A stretch of 64,000 bases of DNA, from NCBI GenBank assembly GCA_016859345.1, contig CM029122.1:24560575-24624574 (forward strand), given 5' to 3'. The notes beneath the pieces were generated by a model that searched no databases, was not told where the DNA came from, and saw only the letters and a program-made list of their open reading frames with translations. The DNA comes from Istiophorus platypterus. Lineage: Eukaryota > Chordata > Actinopteri > Istiophoriformes > Istiophoridae. Positions 15,405 to 27,844 of this stretch are shown here, in pieces. Numbering within the stretch: the first letter of the stretch is position 1; every line of letters begins with the position of its first letter. A program made the position numbers and the translations under genes.

Positions 15405-15800
15405 CTGGCAGGTTTCTTACCCTAGGCCCTAGGGTCTATTGATGTGGCCTTGCAGTGTATTGGCACCCACAGTATAACCCATGGCGAACCTGACCATAGC
15501 AAGAATTATGGTGGCCATTCCGTTCAGCGGAGCTCAGTAGTGCATTGAGGTTAGGGCACTTGAACAGATTGTGGCACCAGAGTTGCACAGAGTAGGTACC
15601 TCAGTTGTTGTGAAAATGACATTGTACAATAATAAATGACAAAGAAAGAGGTGAATTAACTCCAGTACGAGAGAGGACTACACAGATTTGGTAAACCTTG
15701 AATTCAGGATACTATTCCAGCTTTTCCCGCATTGGAATCCAAAAGGACATCAGAAACAATGCAAAAGGTGCTTCTCACTGCTCTCATTGTAAGAAAAAAA
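15405..15800 (-). pseudogene. Broken duplicate of slc10a2 exon 1 and its 5' flank
   Basis: 15478-15509 matches 2612-2643 of slc10a2 exon 1 at 28 of 32 positions, and the likeness continues over the CTCAG-TGCATTGA, TTGAACAGA-TGTGGCA and CAGTTGTTG blocks up to an ATG at 15620-15622 equivalent to the slc10a2 start. Upstream, blocks such as ATCCAAAAGGA and CTGCTCTCATTG match the slc10a2 5' flank (about 2880-2970). On the minus strand it encodes MVRFAMGYTV and GHINRP, but the following Trp codon is TAG. About 180 bases are then missing up to a GTAAGAAAC donor that resembles the slc10a2 exon 1 donor. Keeping the 5' flank and a splice donor argues for genomic duplication and against retroposition. 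It has the same orientation as slc10a2 and lies 12.8 kb upstream. No other exons were found. Confidence 0.82.
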
Positions 15801-16420
15801 AAACAACCAAAAAACCTTATAGCTGGCATTTTGCAAAGGTTTAAGGTTGAAGCCACATATTTTAGTATAAGACATAAAATATTACTCAAACTCCTTCTTT
15901 ATTCATTATTCTTGGGCCTTTGAAAATTAGACTATAGCATTATCATTATCGCAGGGAAAGGATAAGTATTCTTCCCATGCAAAAGAGTATACTGAGTACC
16001 CAAGATTAATGTCCATGGTTTTGGCGTGAGATGTTCAAATAAAAAAAAAATAAAAAAATCACTTAGCGATCAAATTTTCAGTTAACAATAAACTATAAGC
16101 CATGTAGTATACATGTGTAGATCAAAAGTGAAAGGACAAACCAAACCAACAAGGGTGGGTTTTACATTTTATATGAAAATAAAAGCATCTTCCACTGTTA
16201 CAGTAGCTGTATGTATACAAGTAATGGCTGTTCTACAGTTATAACCACCTCCACTCCACATCTCCCATTATCAGGGGAAACATTTCAACTCTCAAACATT
16301 TCAACTCTCAAAATACATGAGAGGGCTGTCAAATCTTGGGTCTTCCTATTCTCTGCTGTTATGAAGAGATTCAAAAGAAGGTGTTAAAACCTCACTTATT
16401 GAGATTAAGCTGACCTCTTG
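15801..16420. other. Spacer between slc10a2 relic and gtpbp8 3' end
   Basis: No coding signal. It should include the gtpbp8 3' UTR; plus-strand TTTATT (minus AATAAA-like) strings occur, but none can be singled out as the poly(A) site. Confidence 0.4.
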
Positions 16421-19400
16421 TCAACTTTGAGAAGTGTTTGTTAACCTGACGCTTCCTGTTAGATGGGTAATGAAGCATCTCAGGAGGTAGATCCCCCAAA
16501 ACTGTAGGGAGCTGTTGAAATAAAAGAGAAAAGAGAAGGAAATGAGGCAACCTATTAAACTGTAAAATGTATTTGTCAATTTATTTTGCTCTCAACATAT
16601 TGCTAGAATCATATCTTGACAAAAAATTGGGAAATTAAAGCACAGCATAAATAGCATTCTGTAAATTTGGCTAGCCCAGCTGCAGGTCTTTCACCCCACA
16701 ACATTTTAACGACTAAGGGAGCATCGACTGTTAAAAAAAATCACAATTTTTCTTCCTTAAGGAAAAAAATACATCCTGGTAATCTCTTTGGAATTTCCTT
16801 AACTTCAGAAAAAACAAGCGTTAGTGTGCAACCAGGCAAAGCTTAAGCCTGGAATACAATCCCTTGATTTATGAAGACACACCAGATATGCTTATGTTTC
16901 ACACCAGATATTTTGAGTTGTCATGACAGGAAAAGCACAGGTATTCGTGATAATATTAACAATTGCTTGGTTCCCTTTGAGTGTCAATGTAAGCTATGAC
17001 AGTGATCCAGCATGCGCAACATCAGGACCATGAAACCTGCTCAGATAAACAGAATTATGCCATTACAAAGGTTATTAATTGTTGTGCTTCCTTTGCTCTC
17101 CCTACTCTGCTGTGAAATAGGTCTAATCTAAGTCTTCATAATTACTGCAGCTTAACGCATGTCAAACAATAACACAGCCTTTTGAAAATTAAATGATTTT
17201 GTTAAGACTATTTATAGATTGGGTTCACTGAACATTGATCATCTTTAGAGCTGTACAGTCGTTGGAGGTATTGCTGTTTTGAAATGTATTATATTGAAAA
17301 ATGATAATGTGATATACTTTGTGAGGGTGAAAAAAACATTAATGAACACCTGTATTGACGTGTATTGTGGGCTGTCATTGGATCTGCTTAGTTTACTTTT
17401 ACAATGATATAATTTATTTAATTTAATAGTGCGTACATTAAACAGAACTGTTACCTATACTCAGCTAAAAGACTACAATTTTTACACTTTTTAAATCATA
17501 TTTAATCATATTTTTTAAAAAAAAAACAACTGAAATTTAATTTTTGACAATTTTAAAGGCACTATTATATATTTAGGTGAATATAAAACTGCATGGACTG
17601 CGTAAATCTCAGTTAGGTATAATTACAAACAGTTGCAACATTCAATTCAAAAGGTTTGTGTGTTCATTTTTCTCGACACAAGTGCTCACTTCAAGATTGA
17701 ACCTAAAAAAATTCAGTAAAATTAAAAAGAAATGGTACTTAGTTATAGCATTTTTTGATTTCGTGAATTTCTTTTTGTCTTTATTTAAAATGTCCTAAAC
17801 CATGGTTGATGCAATTTAAACATATATTTAGTGTCTATCTCAAACTTATCTTGAGTTTGTAAGTTGAACACTGACTTACTTCACAAACTCAATAACACTA
17901 GATACCAGGGATAGGCATTGCAACATTAGTGTAGGCTATACACTCTATGGTATGTGGCACTGGTTCATGTTATACACCCTTAAGTGATGCTGGTATAATT
18001 GCTGCTGTCAAAACCATGAAGTTCCCTAAAGCTGGCAAGAGGAGTTTCATTATTTTTTGCCTAATACTATTACAAAAACAGTAACGTGGAATTAATTAGT
18101 GAAGAAAAACAATAAGTATCAGAATGCAAGACAAGGATATCATAAGAAACAGAGCCATGCTGTGAAAATGTACATTTTGCTGAATTGACCATCTTAATGA
18201 GTAAACTTAGGAAAAAGTCACTAGAAAACCTTTTAAGGACATGGCTGGTGTTATTCTTTATTTTTTAGAATTTCAATAAATTCCATGAAAGGAGGAAAGC
18301 CAACAAACATATAATATCACAATTAATACACATTTTTTGCTCTACTGGGTATTTATGGTGGTGTATTTGGGGCTGATTCAAAATATATCTAGCAACAGCG
18401 AAACAATGAAGCTCTATAGCACTGGGGAATAAGATATATCAGGCTTTCGATACACACACAATACTTATTAGGATCAGTTTGTTGTTGGTTTGAGTGTGTT
18501 CATGGAATGTAGTGACAATGAGAAACACATAAACTATCACCAGACTTTTCCTTTAAGCAATCAATGAGAAAGTGTGACTCACCTGACCAGAAATGGCTGT
18601 GGAAAGCAGCTTGTGGTTTTTGTTTTAACCACACCCTGAATATTCAGCAAGTTTGTCAGCAGTGTTCCATGTCCACATTTGTCAATCTTTGTCACCACCA
18701 TCTGCGAGGCAAAATGTTTTGCACATTGCGATTGTAACTGTACTAAAAATTACACAATCTCTTGAAAAAAGACAGAACACAGAGCCATCAATCAAGACAA
18801 GCAGATATGTCAGCAAATCAAATAAATTTATAATATAGCTTTGTGATCCTCATTTTGCTCTAAATTATTAATCAACTAATACAGAGCACTAATTCACTGA
18901 GCCTTTTTACGTAGTTGATTGTGTTGATTAGCAAAAAAAAAAAAAACACAACTGAATTATTCTGACATCTATTTGCCAGTTCAGAATACTGCATACTGCA
19001 CTGTATTCCTATGGCCTTTTTCTTAACATTATGGACATTAAGACTTAGGCTTTTTTATGATTGGTCTTACAACTCTTTTTCTAATATGGAGTGATTATAT
19101 GATTTGAATATTACATATCTGCAATTTTGTAGGATCCCTGTTTTTTTAAACCGGAAGATATTGCTAGATGATTAAAATGAATTAACAGATTTAAATGGTT
19201 GTCTAAATTCAATACCCATCATTCACTACAGTCATGTATTAAGCTACTCGTAATCTTGTTTTAAATGTCTGTTTCATGTTTGAAACTGACCGTTTAAGGT
19301 CATGGCTTCATGTTTTCTTTTTATTTCAGCAGTTATCTTTGTACTCTTTGTACTATAAAAGTCTTAATGGTTAAAGTGTTTAATAACCTGCAACATGAAT

Positions 19401-19893
19401 AATTGATGACAGAGTGCGAAGACAGTGGGGGTGCTTCATTATTATGCCACAGTGGTGGAATTTTAGACTGGACAGCAGTTTTTAAATAGCTGAATGGGAG
19501 CGTTCAACATTAATTCAGTGTGAACATAATAACGAGGATTTGTAATAAGGAGTAAAATGTAAAAAGGAGAGAAAAAATCTGGTAAGTCTAAATGCTTACC
19601 ATCTCTGCTAAATAGTAGTGACCCTGCGGTTCAAGTATGTATGGTATGTGTTCTGGTGTTTATTAAGCAAAAATTCCCTTTCAACAAACATTATATTAGG
19701 CAGTTTTTTCATCTGTGCCAGCTTGAATTGCAGTTTGTTTTTCCTAAGATTACAGGCAGGTAAGGGCAGGTCATGTGTGCTTTAACTCACTGTCACAATG
19801 TGGGCTGATGAGCCTTTAATTTGCGAGTTGCAATGTGGCATACACACAAAATTGCTCTTTGGCAACAGCTTGTAAACTGTAGCTCTGTAGCTA

Positions 19894-19928
<35 letters not shown>

Positions 19929-19931
19929 TAC

Positions 19932-19976
<45 letters not shown>

Positions 19977-19977
19977 T

Positions 19978-20024
<47 letters not shown>

Positions 20025-23000
20025 AATATAAAGAAGCTGTTGGCAGAAAGCCACCCTGACATTATCCTCAAAGATACCTTGATTCATTTTCCCCTGGATG
20101 CTCCCTCCACCATACTTCACCACTGAAATTATGTTTTCATGTTGGTTTTCAGAGCTATCTTTACACCGTGTATAGTCCTGTATGTTCTTCCCACATAATT
20201 CTTCCTTAGTTTCATCAGTCCACAAAACATTTTCCAAGTTGTGTTATGGAGTGTCAAGGTGGTGTCTGACATGAGCTTTGGTATGCAGTGACATTCTTTG
20301 GAGAGCAGCAGCCACCTCCGTGGTGCACTGCCATAAGCCTATTGCTGTTGCTCGGGTTTCTCATTTACCTCAGTGATCACTCTGGTGTTGTACCTTTGGA
20401 GTTTAAGAACCCACTTTTTGGGGAGAGTAGCCACAGAACTAAATCATCTCCATGTATAGACAGTTTGTCTGACTGTGGACTGATAAATATCTAAACCCTC
20501 TGAAATGACTCTGTGACCCCTTTGAGCTTTATGCAAAGCAGCAATTTCTGATCCTGATTCTTTTGAATGCTCTTTTTTGTGAGGTACAGATCCCAGCAGC
20601 AAGCCTCTTTGAGAATAGCAGGCTCAAAACATTTGAGTGCTTTTTATAAGTCAAAGTAGTTCTAATTCACACCTCCAGTCTGATTTCTTTGACTGGACTC
20701 TAGGTTTGATAACTCCAGACTCCAATCAGCTTTTCTTGATGTCATTAGCTGAAGGTTTCACATCCTTCTTCTAGCCAACACTCTGATTGTTTGAATGATG
20801 TATTGAATATGGACACGATAAATACAATTATTTGTGTTATTACTTAAAACTGATTTTGCTTTTTCACGATTGTAAGATCTGAACATTATTTAAGAAAAAT
20901 TTATATATAAATGTATTTTTTCCAAAGGGTTCACTTACTTTTTTTGCCACTGTTTTCAATCTATGGTCTATTATAAGCCTTTCCATACAAAATAGGCACG
21001 ATGTAACCATTTTATGAAGAAACTATGAATAAAATCTGTCAGTATCTTACCACATATGGACATCTGATCTCCTCACACATTTCTAGAGCAATAAGGTCAG
21101 CCCTCTGAAGACCAACACTACCATCAACCAACAGGAATGTCCTTACAAGACTGAAAAATGAAAGATAAATTAGTCAAGTTTGCATGAACACAAAACCTCA
21201 GGTGTAGGTAGGTATCTCCTTGGATAAAAGATAATTAATTTTCTTTCCCTATAGACTCTTAAGCAAAAATAAATTCTATTGGTCCTATTTTGACGTGCAA
21301 ATGCAATGTTTTCTACTTTGTATATACTAAAATACAACACAACATTTGCACTGTAATGCTTTTCAGGAATAAAACATGAAGTGATACTTTTGCTAGATAA
21401 AAAAAAAGTTGGAAAGGAAGCAATGACCCACAGGATTGATGATAATCCAACATCTACCACTTAATCAACAGAATACCAAGTCATAACAGACCAGTCTGAT
21501 GTGTGTATTATTGTATGGGGTTTCTTGGTAGCAGCTGGGTTTCATTTACAAGTGATTTAATATAGGTAAACAAAGGGGAAAAAGTGCGTCATGGCACTGT
21601 ACTCTGGCACGGCACTTTTTAATCAACATGAGTCCTGCTGCCTTCAGACAGCTGCGGGGATATAGTACATTGAAGGAGCTATGGACAACAGATACTATAA
21701 GAATCAAACAAACTAATTTATAGAAAAATGTACACTTTTTTACTGTTGTCCTCCTTTAAACACAATAAAACTGCATTTGTTTTAAGCCAATTTAAAGGCC
21801 TCTTCCTATTGGGGTTTATTTACATTTTAAGCATTATTCTGTCATTGATGTGTGTTTTTTCCATGTATTTAGTTTGTTCTTGCTGATAACAGCAAAGTGG
21901 CAGAAACAGATGTGGTTCTCTACATTGGCCCCTAAGGAAAAAGAACAGGTCGAGAGTGAAAGCACAAGCATAAAGGGAAATGTGCTCCAAATGAAAAATG
22001 CTCCGAACACTACATGAAAACACATGCAGAAAGAATTGCCCCGAAGTTCAACAGGTCACTAAGGGGGAGGATGGGCTTGATTTGGATAACCAGAAACATC
22101 ACAAAAACCTTTAGGCTTTACATATCTAATCTAACTTCAACCTTGCTAAGTTATGATAGTTTTTCAGGCAAGAAAGTCACCATTTAGATTTAGTATATGT
22201 GGTTAGTGTATTCAAATAATGTCTGTTAATGTCTGTCAATACTATATTAGAAATTTGATTTATCCAATCCAGTTACTCATCCTGCAGAAGGCCTATAATT
22301 ATGAAGGGAGTTCTGTCATGGTCTTCCAAGAAAAATGTATTCCCAACTACTTTAGCCTAGTTTAATTCTGACTCACATGAAAGGAGGGTGACCTAAACTT
22401 TTTGTATATATTAAGATAGATCTGAGTGTGTTACTTTGGTCCACCAGACATCACTTATATGTGTTTGTGGTCTTTTAATTCTCTCTGTTTGTGATGAGAC
22501 AATACCATATGCTAACCACAACCAAAATGAGTATCTCACTTTTTCCTTGTGTAAAGGTATGGCTCTACCATATCCGCAAAGTCCTTGGGGGCTTTATGTC
22601 CATAACCTGGCATGTCCACGATGGTGAAAGCTTTGCCAACTCTGAAGAAGTTCATCTTCTTTGTGTGACCCTAAGATAGAAATAAATAGCGATAAAAACA
22701 CACTAATTCTAAGTGGATGTCAAGGACTTAATAACTTCAATGATGAAAAGACAAATAATGTTTATTGGTTGATTTTTTTTTAAACCCTGCATTGGTCATT
22801 CTGTTTATATATTGATTAATTGGCTGTTAACTGCAACACTGGTGATGTGTTTAAAGCCTTTAACATAAATCAGTGAAATTAAACATTGTGAATATATATA
22901 TTTAATAAAACTGTTATTTCCAAAAGGAAAATACCAAAGGGAAAAATAAATTTAAAAAAACAGCAAGAGAGCAAAGAGGAAAATTTCTAACAAAAGATTG

Positions 23001-26000
23001 TCAAATCAAAACATACTTAATGTTTTGGTCAAATCAAATCATACTTAATAGTGATGTAGATAATAAGAAGCGAAAAAAAGGGAAAACATTTCAAACATTT
23101 CAAAACCTAATACCACCATGAAAACCAAATTTCAATGTAGATACCGAAATATTACTTTTTTTTTTTTAATCTTGACTCAAGGCCTGCATACACCATCACC
23201 TAATAAAGAACATTAAAGGCAGTTGAAAGTGCTGGGGAAAAAAATCTGCTTAGTACACCTTAAATCAAGATGATTCTGTCACCAGGTTAAATATGAACTT
23301 TAAAAATTCTTCTTAATGCTGAAGTTTTTTCACAAATCCATTTTTCAATTATTTAACAAACTAAGCCAACCTTGTCAATGCTTCAGTTTTCCATGTTGTC
23401 TTTACACAATCAGTCATGCAAGAAGTTTGTCTACATAATACAGTAAGAAATTAGAAAATCTGGAATTCAGATTTATAAAAAAATGTTTTTTTATATTAAG
23501 GCAAAAAATATATACAATTATTGTAAGAATGTAGAAATACTGCAATTTAACAACAAGAAATGTATGGTTTCTTGCAGTCAAATATTTCTTTTTATAAATC
23601 TGGTCAAAGAGTAGGAAAAAAAGTCTTTAAACCGTCAATACCAACTTTTCATACAAGACAATCTTTGACCCTTGATGCTAAAGATTCCCTTTCAAATCAG
23701 GGATTGATTTTCAATTCTCAATTTAAACTCCCATTTTAGATGAAATAACACTATGTCAACAATACAACCCTTAGAATGCACAAGCAGGGAAACTGAGAAC
23801 AATACTTAAGTTTTGAGGCTGGCTGGTGAACTGCGTAATGCCTTCATTTTATGCCTGTTTGGGTTGATTAGGGATTTTCATAGTGGCCACAGAACTTTTG
23901 TAATGAAGATTAAAATTTTAAAATGCAGATACTGCATTTCTCCTTTGTTAGTTTCTGTCTGCATGTCTGCTTCTAATGTTTACAATCCACTGAAATCACT
24001 TATAGTTTTCTACAATTTTGTACGTTTAAAAAGGTAGCTCAACATGTGAATTCCACTAGATTCAAAAGATTAGACTGCAGTTACTGTTACATGACTTCAG
24101 AAACGCCTTCATTTTGTTATGTGAATTGTAAAACTGAAATACCAAGACTCTGGTTCTGGCTACTCACTGGCGTTTTGGAGACTCTGACTTCTACCTCAGG
24201 AGTCAGGGAGAACAGAGCTTTGATGAGAGATGACTTGCCCACATTGCTTCTTCCAATGAAACACACCTGGGAATACACACAAACTGCTTTTAACAATTTC
24301 CTGTATTCTGTAATATTGTGCTTAATTACAATTACTATGTTACTAATGACTGAATGTCTTGATAGTAATTCAGTGATCTATTCTTTAAGATTTTGTGCTG
24401 GTATATTTTCCTCAAAGGTCTTTTTAGGTTTTACTCATTCAATGAATTCTTCAGTAAACATTTTAAGCAGCACACCTGCTCTGACTGTTATAGGCTGACT
24501 GTGACTGGCTGCTATGCTTTTGGTACTGCAGTACCAACGACTGCCAAGTCCAGACTCATCCATCACTCTGACACAAGGCAGATGGATGGAGGTTGGTGTT
24601 GCCAGTAAGCTACGAATACATCATCCTCTGACAGAGCAGTGGGGCCGAATGGTAACTAGCTTGGCATGCCAAAGAGACCCTGTTGTCCCGTCAACACAAT
24701 GTTCCACTCTGAACCCTCCAGTGAATACTACTGTCTTTAAGGTTATAAATCTGCTCATTTATTGTCATGTTTCAACTCATGCTTAATTATGTATGTGGTT
24801 CCAGGCGGGTAAAGAGACATTACACTGCATTTTTCACAGACTTTTTGTCCATATTTTGAGACAAAGAAGGGCAAGAAGGGACCTTTCAATGTTAAACACT
24901 GACTAAAGCAATAACCTACTCTCTTTCTTTTACAGTCGTTTTTTGCTCACCTTTTAAACATTAGGTCATACTGGCAATAAAAGCAGTACCAATTCTAAGC
25001 CAAAAAGACCATCCTATTATTACCAATATGATAGTGATACAACATCCTCAGGGAGTTCTGCTCAAAGCTGAAAAAAAGAGAACAGGAAGTCACTAGGAAA
25101 ATAAACTCTATTCATATATTCTACATCAGCAAAAACTCCCAATTGCTCCACCAAGTTTCTAAGCAATTTGATTTGCAGGAATGAATCTGATGTAAAGTGG
25201 AAAAATTGCCATGCGTAAGCAAAAAATAAAAAATAAATAATAATATAAATAATAATAAATAATAATAAATAATAATAAAAAAATAGAAAACAAAAACAAA
25301 ATTTCTTCCTCAAAATTATAGCTACTTTTCAAAATCTACCATGTCATACAATGGACTCTGTATCTTATTTATGACATTTATATACATTAAACACTATCAG
25401 ATGAATGGGAAAATGTGTCAGACATAAGATTTGGTGGCAATTTCATCACTTTCTTCCACTGTGCATCTGCACAAAGTGAAAGTAACATAACTAAACACCT
25501 GAAAATGCTCTAACCTTATCAATTTTCACACAAGAAATTGCACCTGTGCACAAACACAATAGACTGTTAATATTACTCCTATATTCATTTTTCTTTTCTT
25601 TTTGCCATTTATCATTAATCAAATTGTTTTTTGTCCTGTTTTTCTTAATGTATAGTGAGAGGTATACTTATTGATTAACAAAAGCAACAATTAAGAAAAA
25701 AAAATCATATTCCACCACCGCAGATGATCATCATACCTTGTGGAAACGAAGTGCTCCTTTCTCAACAAAGCCCCCCCCCTTTCTTTCCACCGACTGTGCA
25801 CAGTATTTTGCAAAAGCCCATTTAATCCTTCACTGTCATTACCTTGGGGATATCTTACGGAGTACACACATAACTATATTAATTCTGTGATATAGTAGGA
25901 TAAAAACAAACAAATTTTTGAAAGCACTGAACATGACAAAACTGGTAATAGTCTGACTAAGGCTGCTAACTAACCTCTGGCTGTTGCAGTGAAGGTACAT

Positions 26001-26440
26001 GGTCCATCCGCTCTGCAGAAATGTAGTAATCGATTTTATGAGACTTTGAAGAGTAGAAAAGCTTTTCTGCCATAACCATGTCCTCCACACTGGGATGAAA
26101 GAGCTGGAACTGCGTCCTGTCCACAGACCTGAAAATTTAATTCCATCTCATTAAAAGTTCAGCTTAGGGTATAAAGACTCTGTATTTCATGACATTACAA
26201 ATACCTGTACTCAATAGGGACAAATGTAAAAACAGTCTTATATAACATATCTAGACACAAACCACAATACCTGTCCAGGTATGGTTCCAGCTTACTAAAG
26301 GGGTAAACTAAGCTTTTAACTTTCTTTGGGGGAAGCCTAGTGGCTTCCTGGATGGAGGCCAGTTTGTGGGCACTCTGTCGGGAAACGATGCAGACATGAA
26401 TCCCAGGCTGAAGCCACAGTCGCAGCCAGAGACAAAACAT
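16421..26440 (-). CDS. gtpbp8: GTP-binding protein 8, mitochondrial EngB/YihA-type GTPase, complete, 7 coding exons
   Basis: TrmE-Era-EngA-EngB class GTPase; bacterial EngB acts in large-subunit ribosome assembly and the animal homologue is mitochondrial. Coding exons: 26271-26440, 25975-26128, 24168-24266, 22540-22670, 21051-21150, 18583-18701, 16421-16511. All introns are GT-AG with matching phases, giving 287 residues plus TGA at 16421-16423, close to the human length. G1 P-loop GRSNVGKSS at residues 113-121, switch I KTPGHTKK with Thr144, G3 DMPGYG at 160-165, G4 TKID at 222-225, and the closing GIYLLRCFITHLTGS block with a Val-Ser-Ser G5 region before it. The N-terminus (MFCLWLRLWLQPG...) is hydrophobic and basic without acids for the first 30 residues, which fits a mitochondrial presequence. 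All catalytic motifs are intact, so it should be functional. Intron 5 hosts a dead Tc1 element. Confidence 0.96.
19780..20960 (-). mobile_element. Degenerate Tc1/mariner transposon in gtpbp8 intron 5
   Basis: Read on the minus strand, the element begins at about 20960 with a CAGTGGCAAAAAAAGTAAGT terminus followed by GAACCC, a Tc1-like end common in fish. Transposase remnants follow through many stops; the clearest is VLWTDETKEELCGKNIQ at about 20190-20235 and VKYGGGSI, the strand around the first catalytic Asp (Thr-Asp-Glu). The rest of the catalytic domain is missing: after about 20030 the sequence runs into a microsatellite, then 19.78-19.88 kb with only weak likeness. No left terminus or TA duplication was found. 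Dead copy. Confidence 0.8.
19891..20029. repeat. Compound (TA)n/(CA)n microsatellite with 48-bp higher-order copy
   Basis: Two copies of a unit made of TA runs around a TATGTA and ending TACACATACA are offset by exactly 48 bases (19923-19932 and 19971-19980), followed by about 18 CA repeats. The long frames predicted across it on both strands are repeat artefacts. Confidence 0.95.
22671..24167. other. gtpbp8 intron 3, no embedded gene
   Basis: AT-rich, A-run-rich intronic sequence. No open frame with domain content and no recognised repeat family. Confidence 0.6.
24267..25974. other. gtpbp8 intron 2
   Basis: Contains an 18-base perfect palindrome, TTGGTACTGCAGTACCAA (24520-24537), and an (AAT)n run at 25221-25283. 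No gene. Confidence 0.6.
25221..25283. repeat. (AAT)n microsatellite
   Basis: Imperfect AATAAT/AATAAAT run within gtpbp8 intron 2. Confidence 0.9.
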
Positions 26441-26464
26441 ATTTCCCTTCAGATTTTAGAAATC

Positions 26465-27150
26465 CCTGCAGTAAAGAAACGGACAAACAGTGTCACAATT
26501 AGTTTCACCTAAGTGCAGCCAAATCTAAACTATTCAACAGCTTTAATTTGGGTTGAGGCTCTGCTAGCAACCTTGCTCAATTATACATTTATTATAATTT
26601 GAATATGATGGCTTCACGGTTGTTTCACAAACCAAAACATATGGAAACTACCAAAGGGTTAAATGATTAAATATATTAAAGTGTAAATTCATCCCGAGGG
26701 GATTTCAGTATGCCCTCTAACCAGACGATTCTGTTAAAAACACGAACATCCAAACGAATTTAAAAAGAGAAAAACACACACTGACGCGCTAGTTAATGTT
26801 AAGTTCCCAATTTTAACAATGCGACACCAAATTCTGGTTGTCTCACAAGTATTAGAAAGGCCAATGTTACTGTGCACCTGATGTGTCTCTTAACAGAGTC
26901 AACTAGATTAGCATTATAAGTACTATAAGTTTAAAACTTATGACACACGTTTCTAAATGATGATTTGTTTCATTACTTACCTAAATCTCAATATTGTTAT
27001 TACTTAACATGAGTTATTCCTCCTGTTTTGATTAGAACTGAGCGTTATCACTAGTCTCTCTGGCTTCTATGTTGAGTGCAGCGCTTAAATGGGTCCGACT
27101 GAAAAAACAAAATTTTGCTCGTTGTTCCGTTTATAAAGAAAAACCCCGAT
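26465..27150 (-). promoter_or_regulatory. gtpbp8 promoter region with probable 5'-UTR intron
   Basis: Twenty-odd bases before the ATG lies a good acceptor, GTTTCTTTACTGCAG (AG at 26466-26467), and about 500 bases further upstream a consensus donor TTTAG-GTAAGT (GT at about 26979-26980). This implies an untranslated first exon of about 26981-27110 and an intron of roughly 515 bases. The DNA at 26.7-27.55 kb has more CpG than its surroundings, as expected for a housekeeping promoter. No TATA box was identified. Confidence 0.4.
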
Positions 27151-27731
27151 CCCTATGGGTTTCATGACTTTACTACTATGATTATTATCGTTATGAGAGG
27201 TAGTAGTACATTTTTTTATATGGACTATTACTGTAATTTACTCTTTGTAGCTATTTTGTGGAAGACAAGCGACTTTGCACAATAACTCCAGCTAATGATG
27301 CAATTACAGATTCAAATAATAAAAAGAACCACTAGTTGAAACCTTAAAAAACCTATTTTGTTTTACCTATTTTTTAAATTGAGGATCGTCCAAGATATAT
27401 GACGCGAATATAACAATTTTGAACAGACCTGGTTCCCTTTGTTATACCCCATTATTCTGTTTTATTTAAAGAAATATCACACTACAAACGTTTCTCCTTG
27501 ACACCAGCGTAAAGGACAATGACGTGAGACTGACGAGGCCAAAACAAGTGCGGTGCAATTACACGTCCCTTCCCCAGTGCTACTCTAATATTGCATGCAG
27601 GTCCATGGGACATCATTTGTTGCCATGAATCCTCTTAAAGATTCATTCTTCACACTGATGCATGGTTGGCGAAACATTCAGAAATATTCCCCTGCTCCTG
27701 CTTCTCGTTTAAACATGTCTCGTACTCACAG

Positions 27732-27844
27732 GGAAAGGTGCAGTTCTAGCTGTCTCATACATCCCCACCACCCTCTTGATGGGGATTATCGAAGATTATG
27801 ATACTAACGTTTATGTAGAGCAGGCCAACGAAATGTCACTATAA
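27732..27844 (+). other. Orphan open frame, possible terminal exon (unrecognised)
   Basis: After a candidate acceptor (ACTCACAG, AG at 27730-27731) a frame runs GKGAVLAVSYIPTTLLMG, then IIEDYDTNVYVEQANEMSL, ending at TAA 27842-27844. The composition is protein-like, but the frame is only about 37 codons, has no known motif, and no partner exon was found upstream or on the plus strand nearby. Chance is a serious alternative. Confidence 0.12.

Noticed and set aside
17851..17892. Hairpin with 10-base arms TTGAGTTTGT/ACAAACTCAA in gtpbp8 intron 6
   Set aside because: Too short to suggest a miRNA precursor or a transposon; expected by chance in this length of AT-rich DNA.
19782..20237. 151-codon frame with Cys-Val and Tyr-Ile repeats
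   Set aside because: Only its first part is Tc1 transposase relic; the rest is microsatellite.
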